Shown here piece by piece: positions 1 to 10,500 of a DNA stretch of 15,170 nt. Position 1 is the first letter of the stretch. Every line of letters starts with the position of its first letter. This DNA is from Tetmemena sp. SeJ-2015 (lineage: Eukaryota; Ciliophora; Spirotrichea; Sporadotrichida; Oxytrichidae), in NCBI GenBank assembly GCA_027382625.1, contig JAJKFJ010008851.1, positions 1-15,170 on the forward strand, in the 5' to 3' direction. The notes under the pieces are model-generated. The model made no database searches. It saw nothing but the letters and a program-made list of their open reading frames with translations, and had not been told where the DNA came from. The position numbers and the translations under genes were made by a program.

Positions 1-137
1 TCCACTTTCATAGGAAGGTGGGCGACGAAAAGTTCATCAATAGGCTTACATAGCTACTTAAAAATGATTTAACTTAGATCCTAGTTCCTTAGGTTTTTTG
101 AAAGTCTCATGAGAGACAGATTGCTTTTAAATGTCAT
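1..137 (-). CDS. Partial hypothetical protein, runs off left edge
   Basis: A minus-strand frame starts with ATG at 137-135 and stays open for 45 codons to the edge of the window under the ciliate code, using TAG and TAA as Gln three times. The visible peptide begins MTFKSNLSLMRL and has no recognisable motif. It lies only 49 bases beyond the stop of the channel gene and is on the same strand. A second minus frame is also open over most of this stretch, so the choice of frame is weak and the piece could equally be spacer or eliminated DNA. Function is not known. Confidence 0.3.
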
Positions 138-186
138 AAAATTTACGGAATAAGTTTCTACTAAATCAAAAGCGAGTTTATGGAAT

Positions 187-3100
187 TCAGAATTAAGAAA
201 TTTAGCTTTTATCCTCTTCCTCCTCATTTGAAGATAGGTTACTTTCTGTTTCCTCTTTAATTATATCTGAAAAAGAAGTAAAGCTGCTATTTGAGTTTGT
301 ATCATCATGCTCATCTTGCGAATGCTAAATTGAGTACTCCATTGATTGGTCAATAAATGATCTTCTTTAAGAGTTATTGATTTGAGATTAAGACTCATGC
401 AGTTCTGGATGGTTAGCGCTATTTCCTACTCCCTCTTAAGTTTTTGGAGGTGTTGATATATAACTTGATTAATCAAACTTGAAATTAGCGCTGTTACTGT
501 TAATGTTGTTGGCATGACTGCTATTTATGTTGCTACTTTAGCGCATTTCATAATCTCCATACTCACTTTCTTCAATCACCGGGAAAAGACTAGTTGTCTT
601 ATCAGACGTAACTGTATTAGTAGACTTCTTAATGTCAGGATGCTGCTAAATATTTATACGAATCACGTCTTTCTCCTGTTTGCGTTTTTTCTCAAGCTTC
701 TTAAATTCTCTTTCTAGTTTAAAGAGCTTGACTAGCTTATTCTTAGTAGCTTGTGACAAATTCAGTAGTTCCTTGCTCAGTTCCTAAGTTTCTTATGCTT
801 GATAGTTCAATTGATGTATGCGAGCCTTATTACGAGTATCATAGTAGTTAAATAATTAGTCACTCTTCTGATTCTAAAAAGAAACCATAGCCATTTAAAC
901 TTTCACAAAGTTAATCAGTTCTAACTTGTATTGATTCTCACTAGTCAATTTTTAAGGTAAAGCACTCAGACATAGCTTTATAATAAAAAGGAGAATGATT
1001 AGATTCAACAATCAATTATAAGTTGACTTGATTATGGCCTTGATACTTTGACACAAAAATGAACTTGTTAAGAAAATTCTCAATTATAAATAGTCCCATA
1101 GAGACTTTACTATATAAAATTTATAGCTCCAGCATTTACTCATCTACAGCAGTCTGGATTTTGAACTCAAATTCTGAATCATCAAACATATACATTTATT
1201 TATTCTTGTTCTTCCTCAAGCGAAAGAAAATGACTACTGTGGTGATAGAGTAGATGATCTCTTGAAAATATAGATGAGCTGTCCTTTCTATTCTTACTAA
1301 GAAAACTCTTTCTTCTGATTGCATCTTTGGAGCTGAGTTTCTTATTCATGTTCTTGATGAATTTGCTAAGTGACATATTGTTCCTACTTTGCGTTACTCG
1401 AGGCATGCTAGTACTTTTTCTTTGATTATAGTTTTGTTCAATTACCTTTTGCACATACTTTTTACTTAAAAGCTGAGTAGGAGCAGCCCGTAGCCCCATG
1501 TTGGATTAATTTCCCATCGTCAATGGGCGTGTGGGTTACTTCAAATAGAACCCTGAGCGACGTTCAAAGTCTGATAATTTAGATTTTGCGTATTCCTAAT
1601 ACTTAATGCGAGCTAGATAAATTCTCTCCTTCCTTAATTTAAGCCAAGTCATAATGATGAGATCCTTGTCAATAGTGAATGAGGTATCCATCTTTTGAGG
1701 ATGAAGATTCTCCTTCTTTAACTCTTTGAGTTTTTTGACAAGTTCTTCGGTGTTTTTGTACTTTGTGAGCAGCTACAGATTGCTCGAGAGTTTCTTGTTA
1801 AGTTTAGAATTTTGATCTTACTCTATTTCTTGATAAAGCTAGCGCATGCTTTCTATGACATCGTTTAGGATGCTCGCTTGTAAGCTTCTGTAGTATTTAT
1901 GCTTCTGCTTTTTAGCCTTTTCCTTTAGTAGTTGGGATTATTGCACTCCTTTCTTTAGTATTCTAAAAAGACTGAAAGTATCCTTCAGAGCTATGAAAAT
2001 CACAATTGGGATTCCTAAGAAGAACCAATACGCTGCATAAAGCATAGCTCTGCGCTTTTGAGAAATCTTAATAAAGAAAATCAGCTGGATCTTTGAGAAA
2101 ACAAAAACAGCTACTCCCAACTCGAAGGCGAGGAATATTGCTAAGAATAGAATATTTTCGACCCAGTAAATAGTGTAACTTAGAATTCTAAAGGCTCTTA
2201 TTCTTGAATCTCTTCTAAACATGAAAGGAATACATGCCAGCAAAAAGTAGCAAGCTATCATGCTTTCAGGAGGAGGATGCATTCATTATTTAATTAATAA
2301 ATCTTACTTTATGATAAATATGAGAGGTGATTGCTAGTTCACAATAGAGATTTTCCTCGCAATTTTTTCCTTTTTAATCATAGTGCTTTTTTGTTTTGAA
2401 GATGCTTTGAAATCTCTTATAAAAGGAGAACTTAATGTTATTACTCAAAGCATTTTTATTTAAATTTTGATTTGTTCTAATTTTCTGACTATATTCTGCT
2501 GGTACTCTCCATGGACGATCATCTCCTTATAGATTGAAGAGAGTAGCGCTACAAGATAATTAAGCAAGAATATTCGAGTGAGGATCAAGTGTATAATTAT
2601 GAAAATATCGTACGAGCGCTAATAAACTCCATACGCATCGTACTTGTAGTTGGAAGACATCGCATCAAACAGAGTACGGACTGAAAGGAAAAAAGTCCCA
2701 AACTAGTCCTCATTCACAATACCAAAACGCATATTAAAGATACTAGCAGCAATTATCATGTAGCAAGCAAACATGAAACTGAAAGACATTGTATTTGTAA
2801 TCATAGTCACCAAGGTAATTAGAAGTCTTGAAATGTTCTTAATTATCAAGAAGTAGTTGAAAAATCTAAACCAAGTAATTGTAACCACAGCGCAAACGTA
2901 AAAGTCCAAATTTTGCTTCTGAAGTCTGTTTAAAATCTCTTTAGATGTTGCAGAAGAAGTCACATACAAGCAAAAATAAATCTATCTTATAATTTTTGGA
3001 GATAAAATAGTTACAGATGGCTGTGAATAGATCAATCTGAGTCCATAGATCTAATTTAAACTTTTTCTTCGTGAATATGCTATATACTATCTTCTGTCCG

Positions 3101-4297
3101 AATTGAGCGAATATCATTACGCAAAATGAAATTCCTAAGGAAGCCCATTTAGCATATTCTATAACCAGCTTGTCTACCTTAGCTATTAAGGCCGGGTCAT
3201 TATCCTCATACTAATCTTGAATGACATATCCTCCTTCCTAAAGGTTCTATTTCTTGAAATAACTGAGGTAGGAATATCCAATGTATTGAAAAGTAATTAC
3301 TAGGAAGCAAGATAAAGTGATCTCTTTCCAGTAAATGAAGTCAATAGAGTAATGTCTAAAGCTATACTAAAACCAGTAGTCTTATTCTTGGATTTTTGGG
3401 CTTACAAAACTTCCATGAACTATATCCCAAAATCTTAGCTTGTTGGAAATTGTTCTCCTCCCATCGCTTTGATAGATAAAAGAGACATTGCTACTATCAA
3501 GTGGGTCCATCAATCGAGAGATTAAGTTAGAGAAGTCCTTCATCTTCCCATTATATCTCTGATTCTCCTTCCCTATCCACATTTCTTGAAGGATAGAATT
3601 AATCTTTGGACTGTTTATCATTTGAGAGAGGCCAAGTTAATTGATTATAGAGACAGCAGACTTTTATCTATGATCAAACTCAGTTATCAACTTGTCTAAC
3701 ACTATTTGATCATCTTAGCTCTCAATTATTTTCTGAACAAGTTGAACAAATCTAATTTGAGTGAGGACACAAATGTTTTTAAGGTAAGAGTGCGCATGGT
3801 AAAGTCTAGTTAGAATTTCACAAATCAAGGCAATTGCAAGTATGGGATTATGAACGGCCGTGATCATATTCTTTTCATACTCGTCTGTGCAAATTGATTG
3901 AAAGGCATTTAAATATGGATTAAAATATATCTTGAGGCAGTCATAAGAGTATTGATTTGTGTTATGTTCCAGTCTCCCAAGTTGCTGTAATTAAGTAGCA
4001 TCAGAGAGTAAATCACCTTTCCTTATTTCCTACAAAGTTAAGTTCAAATGGATTTTACTATAAATTGACTGTAATGAAGTTTATAACTGCTATATCACTC
4101 AACACCTTATTCATAGATGGCTCTAATTGCAGACAGTTAATCACAAAAGCTTCCTTAAAGTTTAGAACTGCCTCCTTCACCAATTCTGGTGTGATTTAAT
4201 TAAAGCTGATAAGATAAATATAGGATTTAGAATTTAAATAGGGATCTATGAAATAATTGTGATAATAATTATCAGTTATAAATTATTGGATTATCAT
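187..4297 (-). CDS. TRP/polycystin-like cation channel, about 1272 residues, interrupted
   Basis: This is probably a plasma- or ciliary-membrane cation channel of the TRP/polycystin type seen in large numbers in ciliates. With four introns and one IES removed, a single frame runs from ATG 4297 to TGA 189-187. Residues 1-300 are a soluble N-terminal region rich in helices. Membrane segments follow at about 313-335 (after EITLSCF), 372-392 (WASLGISFCVMIFAQF), near 411-440, and an S4-S5/S5 block at about 455-500 (WFRFFNYF, then ISRLLITLVTMI). The pore loop is near 510-525 (FGTFFLSVRTLFDAM) and S6 near 540-565 (LILTRIFLLNYLVALLSS). After S6 comes HPPP at 594-597 and further hydrophobic segments to about 690, an arrangement I recall from other ciliate channels of this class. 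The remaining 580 residues are cytoplasmic, charged, coiled-coil-prone and end in an acidic tail. Ion selectivity cannot be read from the sequence. The family call is from hydropathy and motif pattern, not a search. Confidence 0.82.
941..965 (-). other. Predicted 25-nt intron in channel gene
   Basis: On the minus strand the segment begins GTGCTTTACC and ends GACTAG. Without removal the frame meets a TGA; with removal the phase-2 donor (GA) joins T to give GAT GAG AAT and the open frame continues to the stop at 187. A micro-IES cannot be excluded. Confidence 0.6.
1166..1193 (-). other. Predicted 28-nt intron in channel gene
   Basis: On the minus strand it begins GTATATGTTTG and ends TTTGAG. 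It contains the TGA at 1184-1182 that would otherwise end the protein. Phase 0 on both sides joins ATA AAT to TTC AAA ATC, after which a coding-like frame runs on. The exact 3' end (CAG at 1174 or GAG at 1166) is fixed only by frame. Confidence 0.6.
2279..2449 (-). other. Candidate 171-bp IES with AATGC pointer in channel gene
   Basis: On the minus strand the pentamer AATGC occurs at 2454-2450 and again at 2283-2279. The upstream frame reads AAA ATG CTT TGA (stop) and the downstream frame reads TGA ATG CAT CCT, so both sides carry stops exactly beyond the repeat. Deleting 171 bases with one pointer copy is frame-neutral and joins IQIKM to HPPPES, the short linker expected between S6 and the following membrane block in ciliate channels. 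No GT..AG pair explains this gap. The removed DNA is AT-rich with no long coding frame. Confidence 0.8.
2937..2967 (-). other. Predicted 31-nt intron in channel gene
   Basis: On the minus strand the donor is GTATGT and the acceptor AAAGAG. Removal joins phase 0 to phase 0 (TTT TTG CTT / ATT TTA AAC) and connects the frame holding membrane segments 1-3 to the frame holding the S4-S6 region. Confidence 0.7.
4069..4105 (-). other. Predicted 37-nt intron (or short IES) near channel N terminus
   Basis: On the minus strand it starts GTGTTGAG and ends CATTACAG. It joins the first 64 codons from ATG 4297 to the long downstream frame. An alternative is a 40-bp IES between AGT repeats at 4099 and 4059, which is also in frame; the two cannot be told apart here. 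Confidence 0.5.
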
Positions 4298-4576
4298 ACA
4301 AATTTTAATTTAATCAATAGCATACATAATTTTTTAGGTACAATATTTTTATTTATAATTAAATTGTGGTACTATATATTTATGTTTAAAAATAAGACTG
4401 AAGTACGAAAATGAAGAAAATTAAAAATATTTGTCTTTTATTTTGCTTTAATTATTTATTTTTGTTTGACTTATGAATAAGCTAGGGAATGTAATTAGAT
4501 TCAGTATTTTTAGCAAGCATTATAAGAAGTTTCATTATATGCTTATAGTTCTAAAATCGGTTTAAAATCCTTGAAT
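4298..4576. other. AT-rich divergent intergenic region
   Basis: This very AT-rich stretch separates the start of the minus-strand channel gene from the plus-strand gene at 4577 and presumably carries both promoters. I see no RNA gene. The plus frame used by the downstream gene is open from about 4415 but has no ATG before 4577, so an unseen upstream exon or MDS is possible. Confidence 0.5.
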
Positions 4577-6061
4577 ATGTCTTCAAGAGGGAAATCACTG
4601 TTCCACCACGAACAGTTGACGGTCACCAAAAAGGAGTAGGTTTGCAAAACTCCAAGCCACAAATCCTTAGGAACTGACATGCGCAACCACACTAGATCTA
4701 ATATAAACCTTGGAACTGATGAAGCTCCACACTTCATGGAAGCTTTTGAGATTCAATAAATCTACGATCAAATTTACGATCTCCCACTTAACAATAGTTT
4801 CTTAAGTTTTAATTGAACAAGAAATTAACTGAAGAGACTCCTTAAATTATTACAGTCGCACAGCTAAACAAGAAATAAACTTTTTGATGTATTTTTAAAG
4901 CTGAAGCTTCAACCTAGATCTAAGAACTCCTAGAATATGTTTGAGAGTACGATGCAAGCTTAAAAGAACCACAAACTCGAGCAAAGTCTAGTTCTATTGA
5001 AGGAAAACCACATCAAGCATTTGACATACCAGCATGCCTATCTACAAGAGCTGAAGAAGTTAAAGAAAAAGTTTATGCAATTTAGAAGACAAACTATTGA
5101 GAAGCAATATCAGCGCTTGCTTCTTTGCTTTTGGGTTGCAGTTCACATGGAGAGAGATACATTAGTCAAATTTCTGTACAATAGATACGAAATTTTAGCA
5201 TGCTTGGTCTAGCATCTGTACAACTCAGCAAATAAGGACAAAGAGAATATCATGAAAGAGTTCAAGGAAAAGAAACTCTATTTCTAGGGAAGTCAATAGC
5301 CAGAGGCCGCTCTCTTATCAGCATCTGCAAAGAGCTTTAATCAAATCTAAAAATAAGAACTAAATGAGGCGAAAAAGTAATCTAACACTTGGCAAAATGC
5401 TATGAGATTGGATACTTTACAGTACGAGAAAGATAAGAAACCTCCATTCGATGATTGTATAAGTGATAGAGACAGGGCTAAGTGTAACTACCTAATTCCC
5501 GAGTACATGAGATTGAAATCAAAGATAGGAACTAGCTTAGATTTCTTCCCTCAGGAGATTAGAGAGACTCTTAAATCAAAGAGTGAAATAAATAAGAGCA
5601 TGAATTCAGAGGCTAGAAAATCAGGGGAGATTTCTCCATTTTAATCTGAGCAAGAGGAGAAGTAAGTGAGAGAAAGGATGGTTACTGAGAACAAGCATAT
5701 GATTGAAATTAATGTGAAAGAGATAAAACTTCTGATGATGAGTTCGATTGGTTCTGGGATAAGCACCTAGATTCTGTAAATTGCTCTAAACGATGAAGAA
5801 TTTGTAATAGCTGACATAGTGGCTATCTACTATTAAGCTCAGGTGAATAAAGCTTGCCTTTTTAGAGCAATAGTTACAAAAAACATTTCTTTCTTGAAGT
5901 TGTTATTCCTTACTGATAGGATAGCGAAAGTGCAAGATAGCCAGTACTAAACTAATTCAATTATGAGCTTGCAAAATTAAAAGTCATGTCTCAATATGAA
6001 AATGTAGGGTGAGAATATTTGTTAAAAATTTAGAAAAGACTAATGTTTAAATTCTCAATGA
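4577..6061 (+). CDS. Unknown charged helical protein, about 476 residues, one IES
   Basis: I do not recognise this protein. The frame starts at ATG 4577 (MSSRGKSLFHHEQ) and ends at TGA 6059-6061. It uses many in-frame TAA and TAG codons. A single in-frame TGA at 4814-4816 interrupts it; excising the 54-bp candidate IES at 4787-4840 removes that stop without changing frame. The N-terminal 70 residues are polar. About residues 75-220 are Leu/Lys/Gln-rich and look like a coiled coil (LQELKKLKKKF). A central basic-acidic region follows (FDDCISDRDRAKC), and the C-terminal third has two mildly hydrophobic helices (IALNDEEFVIADIVAIYY and the segment after NISFLKLLF) that look amphipathic rather than membrane-spanning. 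It converges on the small minus-strand gene at 6115, with 53 bases between the stops. A start upstream of 4577 cannot be excluded. Confidence 0.7.
4787..4840 (+). other. Candidate 54-bp IES with CTTAA pointer
   Basis: CTTAA occurs at 4787-4791 and 4841-4845, 54 bases apart. The removed stretch contains the only in-frame TGA (4814-4816) of the surrounding gene. After removal the frame reads CTC CCA CTT AAA TTA TTA CAG. No GT..AG pair of length divisible by three spans this stop. Confidence 0.6.
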
Positions 6062-6114
6062 TTATTTCTTTTTGAAAAAAAAATATAACCCCTTAAACGC
6101 TAATTAACCTCATA

Positions 6115-6414
6115 TCACTGAATTTAAACAATGAAAAATTAATCATGAAACATTAAAATATCTTGATAGTTGCATTCAGACAAGAATGCAGAGGGTTTAT
6201 CCTGAGCGATGAAAGAATACATTCGATGCTGCATCGTGAAGCTTTTGTAGTTTAGTAGTCTGATGTTATTAGAGAATTCCTGAAACATATTTGCCTTGAT
6301 TGGGAAATAGATTAGGTTTTTCAGCCAGGGTTGATTAAAGTCTTGCTCTAAAACGATTTAGAGTGCTTAGCTTGGTAAGACTATTTCAGTTAAAGATTTA
6401 TTTAGTGAATTCAT
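6115..6414 (-). CDS. Small unknown protein, 99 residues
   Basis: An uninterrupted minus-strand frame runs from ATG at 6414 to TGA at 6117-6115 and uses TAA as Gln four times. The peptide starts MNSLNKSLTEIVLPSQ, is rich in aromatic residues in its middle and C-terminal parts (PWLKNLIYFP, FTMQHRMYSF), and has no signal peptide or membrane segment. Its composition and the absence of TGA over 100 codons in AT-rich DNA argue that it is a real single-exon gene. It is convergent with the gene ending at 6061 and divergent from the gene starting at 6541. I cannot assign a family. Confidence 0.6.
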
Positions 6415-6540
6415 TCAAAAGAATCAGTCGTAAATCACACCTTACCTATATAATTATAATTACTGATGATAATTTTTTATTTTGAAGAATAGTATAGAGT
6501 AAATGCCGCTCAGGCCAAGATAATTTAAAATAAAAAGAGT
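6415..6540. promoter_or_regulatory. Short shared divergent promoter region
   Basis: These 126 bases lie between the start codons of two divergent genes and must hold both sets of upstream signals. The sequence is AT-rich (TATATAATTATAATTACTG near 6447-6465). No defined box can be named. Confidence 0.4.
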
Positions 6541-7493
6541 ATGGGTAATATCTTACTCTCATCAGCTGCTTCAGAAACCAATGATACCGACGACTAAGAT
6601 GCAACTCAACAGCTGCCTTGCTCCCAGAGTCTTAATTAGTCAGTACAACAATAGTAACAGAAGCAGCATTGGTTTCATGGGAGTTAATTCCCCCACAGGA
6701 GCTCTAATAAATTCCACCCCAACACTGGCAGGAATCTGAAAGGCAGAGCACACAGAATCGTCCAAGAAGTTCAGCAACTGCTTAATGAAACTTAATACAA
6801 TTCTACTGATAAAGAGTAATCCTTCATCCTCCCATCTACCGCAAGAATAAAGGAACCCAAGCTATACATATAAAAAGCATAAATTCTATTATATTATTCA
6901 TGAGGTGAATTTAAAATACTTGAGCTTGAGTATTAGCACAGCCAAGCGCTTTTGATGGATAGAAGAAGGATCAACTAGAGAAAGAAATTGTTTTCTCAAG
7001 GCCAAATTAAACAAACTCAAGAAAAAATTAGCAGATTCTAAAATCAATTCACCCTCAAACAACTTGGCTTAGATGTAAATGCCAAATCTGCAGAGGAAAA
7101 CAGCCAACCTCACCCTAGCATTAACATTAATCTCGAATCTTAGAGCATTTAAAAATCTATGGAGCTTTTCCCTCCTCATCTCTTAGAATTTTATTTTTTA
7201 TTAGATAGTGGCCATAAACTTGGCAAGATAAACTCACTAAATATGAAGAGCTTTCAGACCTTTGACTCATAACAATCGCAATCTTTGAAAATAAATAAAA
7301 ATAGTTTTATATTCTTTAAATATATTTCAGATTTCTGGGTGACAAGATCCAAATTTTACGAGCAGCCAAACATAAATCATTTATAAAGCAATAATTATTT
7401 ATCTTCTTCACAAGTGGCAGCCTCTTTTTCAGTAATTGCTCTTTCTCTCAATTTACAAGCGAATTAATTTAGAAAAATAAAAAAGTAAATTGA
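6541..7493 (+). CDS. Unknown Gln-rich protein, about 281-290 residues, one IES
   Basis: The frame starts MGNILLSSAASETND and has a Gln run near residues 35-40 coded by a mixture of CAA, CAG, TAA and TAG. The Gly2 start is only a weak N-myristoylation candidate because position 6 is Leu. The middle is basic and helical (GRNLKGRAHRIVQEVQQLL; QALLMDRRRINQRKKLF), followed by a conserved-looking segment FPPHLLEFYFLLDSGHKLG. A 39-bp IES at 6892-6930 removes an in-frame TGA. A 41-nt intron at 7432-7472 is needed to reach the stop TGA 7491-7493, and a 27-nt GT..AG segment at 7304-7330 is an optional intron that does not affect frame. The next plus-strand gene starts 32 bases after this stop. I do not recognise the family. 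Confidence 0.65.
6892..6930 (+). other. Candidate 39-bp IES with TATTA pointer
   Basis: TATTA occurs at 6892-6896 and 6931-6935. The segment carries the in-frame TGA at 6901-6903; 11 of its 39 bases are G or C. Removing 39 bases keeps frame and gives ATT CTA TTA TAT TAG CAC AGC, reading KAQILLYQHSQALL, a smooth helix. The pointer match stops at mismatches on both sides. Confidence 0.72.
7304..7330 (+). other. Possible 27-nt intron
   Basis: It begins GTTTTATATTC and ends ATATATTTCAG, a good intron-like 3' end. It is a multiple of three and holds no stop, so it could be retained as coding sequence. Only a transcript would decide. Confidence 0.4.
7432..7472 (+). other. Predicted 41-nt intron
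   Basis: Donor GTAATT after TTT TCA, acceptor AATTTAG. Removal shifts the frame so that the protein ends AAA AAT AAA AAA GTA AAT TGA at 7493; without removal the frame would run on into the next gene. Confidence 0.65.
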
Positions 7494-7525
7494 GGAGCTT
7501 GTTATAGTTTTTATTACAAATTTTA

Positions 7526-10500
7526 ATGTCTTTAGAACGGAGCCAGCGCAAAATTATCAAGCCGATAACTAATACTAACCTTATCGGTGCGCAATAACAG
7601 TTAGATGGCACTACCAGTTATACCTTCTACAACCCCTCTCGGCCAACTGACCATTAAGATTGGCTTTTCAGACTTAAACTGAAGGATAAAGATGCTCATT
7701 AGTAACTGACGAAAGAGCTTTACTCGCTCTCTAAAAAGCACATACTTCGTGAACTTGAGACTAATTTTTATGTGCCTCAATTCTTAGAGCACAATAAGCA
7801 TGCGTGGACCAACATGTTCTTGACCTAGAACAAGGTGGTTGCGAAGATCTTCTACGACTTTCAATCTTAGCTGCTGCAGCTTCTACACACAGAGATGAGA
7901 ACCAATAAGGATTAGCTGCATCACTATTTGAATCTCCCAAATCAGCAATTTCTTAAATCCTCAGGCATCAAGGATTAGAACTAGGCTAAGACCAAATTTT
8001 TAGATAACATACCAAAGATAATCCAGAAGAGGGAGAGGTTGCTCATTGAAAATGTCAAGAAGAAAATTCTAGAGGATGACAAATCTCTTAAACTATATGA
8101 GGATGTTTTGAAGGATGGAACTTCCTTCACCCAAAAGTTTGAGGCAATTAAGCATCTGAGTGAGGACTTTGAGCGAATGGAGTTTCAGAAAGCTATGCAC
8201 GAAAAAACAACAGCTAAGATTCAGCAAATCAATAAGTTGGGAGTCAAAATAGATGAGAACAACCATGACTTGGAACAGAATATTATGGAGTTCTTGGCTG
8301 AGAGTGAGTAAGACAGACTTATACAGAAGCAGTAGCCAGGGAACAAGATTACAAATATGCTTGAAACTTGGGAGGCTGAAATCAAGAGCAAGGCATGGTC
8401 TAAAGACGAGCTAGAATATTATGCAGTAAGTCTTTATAATCTTGTTAACTCTTTATTTAGGATGAATTATGGCTGACAACTGAGCAATTTGAGCGAGACC
8501 TCTAGGACGATATCAAACAATATGTATAAATTATTTTAAGAATTGCCATCAATATTTTGTGAAGGTCATGATATTGAAAAGCAAATGATGCAGAGGAATT
8601 TCAAAAACAAGCTAGAGCAACATAAGTATAAAACTGGCATGTATATCGAAGCAATTGAGGTACAACTTATACCATTAATCTATTTTTAGACCGCCCTCGT
8701 AGAGACTAAAATAAACATGGGGAGCAGATTGGACCAAGTAATGATGGAGTTGAATGACTACGAGTCAAAATTATTCAATGAGCAGATGCAGGAAGATGAC
8801 ATCTAGAAATATCTAGACAGACAAGAGAAAATTAAAGTTTCTAATTTCCATGAAGCAGAGGAGAAACTGCAGGAAAATCTTAAAATCATGAAAGCCATGA
8901 AAACTAACTTAGACAATGCCAAAAGAGAGCAGATCAGAGAAAAGAATCTAAAAGACAACATGACTGCAATTATCTATTATGAAGGTTGTATAATTTTAAC
9001 TAGGGATATGCTAACAGAGTAACTGGACAATTTTAATAACGGTTTTAAATCACTAGCTAATTCTCTATTCACAGTGATTGAGACTCTTAAATTGACAGAC
9101 CAGGCTTTAATAAATGACCTTCGATTGCACTCCACTCCCAGAGAAGGAGAACGCTGGTTGGTTTAAGAACAAATCACGAATATAAGCGAGACCCTCACTA
9201 ACTTAAATTTACACAGTAAGAGTGAGACCTTTTCAATAACCTAGAAGTAAAATGAAGTGAGGAATTAAAAGGTTCTCAATTTACTTCTTGATATCAGATC
9301 ATAGATGATAGACTCAAAAAAGATAGAGTTGAGTGACAATCAGAAAAAGATCCTAAAGGATGTGGTTCTTAGTTTCAACGAGTAAATTCAGAAAAGATAG
9401 AGTATCAATATTGATAAAAGCAAATATTCGATTGCAGCAACAGATCATCCTGAATAAATTCAGAAAGCAGGTTCTCTAAATTTAAAGGGCTTGCAAAAGA
9501 AGTCAGTTATTCTTCCTAAATCTGGTCTACCATCTGCAAACATTAAGAGTAGAGGTTCTCCTAAAAGTCCAACATCAATTAGATAGCTTAGATCTAAACA
9601 AATTGAAAAAGATATCAGTTTAATTCCAAAGAAGGACTAGTAGAAAGATTACTCAATAGATATCTAGGAAATTTGCAATAACCTTTTAGATAATTCAAAG
9701 AACAAATTCAATCTTATGGGCTTTCCAATTGCACAGATAACTAATTTAGACTAACTTCTTCTTAGCGTAAATAAATATATTATGAGTCTAAATCAAGAGG
9801 AGTCCTCGGATTTAAAATTCTAAGACTTTCTCTATATCTAAGAGCATCTAACTCAGCTCCAATTTCTACCTTTGAAACTTTTCCTCTTTCAAGGTAAAAA
9901 GCAAGAAATTGTCTAGATAATTTCTCGTTAAATTGCTATTGCAGAGATCTGTTATGAAAAGCAATAGTTATTGATTCAACCATTAGGAGTAGAAATTGAA
10001 CTTTAAACTGAGGAGGAAAATCACTACAGCTTCATTTCATAAGAAATATCTACTGCTCTTTTCACTGTCAGCAGAGAATTTCCTAATCAATGCTACGAGG
10101 TTTAATAAAGTCTCGATTCATAACAGACTACCTTGACATTCCTCTCAAATCTAATTAAAAAGATGGAATTGGATAGCTCTAAGTCTCCTAAAAACAAGCA
10201 ATCGCCTAACTAATCTCCATTTGGCAAGAGACATAACAGCATCATGAAAGAACTAGGAAATGAATCTCAAGTCAAGAGAAGGCAAACAATTAAAGGATAT
10301 ACAAAAGATGGACCTCGTGAGACTCTCAGTACAAAAAATCTAGCTCTGATTCAATAGAATTCAAGTCCCGGTAGAAAATCTCTGAATGCAGCAGACCCTT
10401 CTCTTTCTCTAAAACTGAAGAGAAATAACATGAGTATGGTTGCAGATGGTCAAAAGAATATTCTCAAGCTGCATATAGTTTCTGAAAGTGCTTCATTATC

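Noticed and set aside
514..1253. Plus-strand open frames at 514-717 and 1059-1253
   Set aside because: They lie antisense to the channel C-terminal region, which has a much longer frame under the ciliate code; composition looks like chance.
4069..4105. 40-bp IES with AGT pointers instead of the intron
   Set aside because: Possible, but a 3-bp repeat is weak and a GT..AG pair is present, so the intron is kept as the first choice with low confidence.
6822..6858. 37-nt intron plus a 32-nt intron at 6905-6936 in the Gln-rich gene
   Set aside because: This pair also gives an open frame but needs two events and a switch to a less protein-like frame. A single 39-bp IES keeps one frame throughout.
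8524..8540. 17-nt GT..AG intron in the coiled-coil gene
   Set aside because: It leaves the wrong reading frame and a TGA shortly after; the 61-bp segment with GATAT ends restores the frame.
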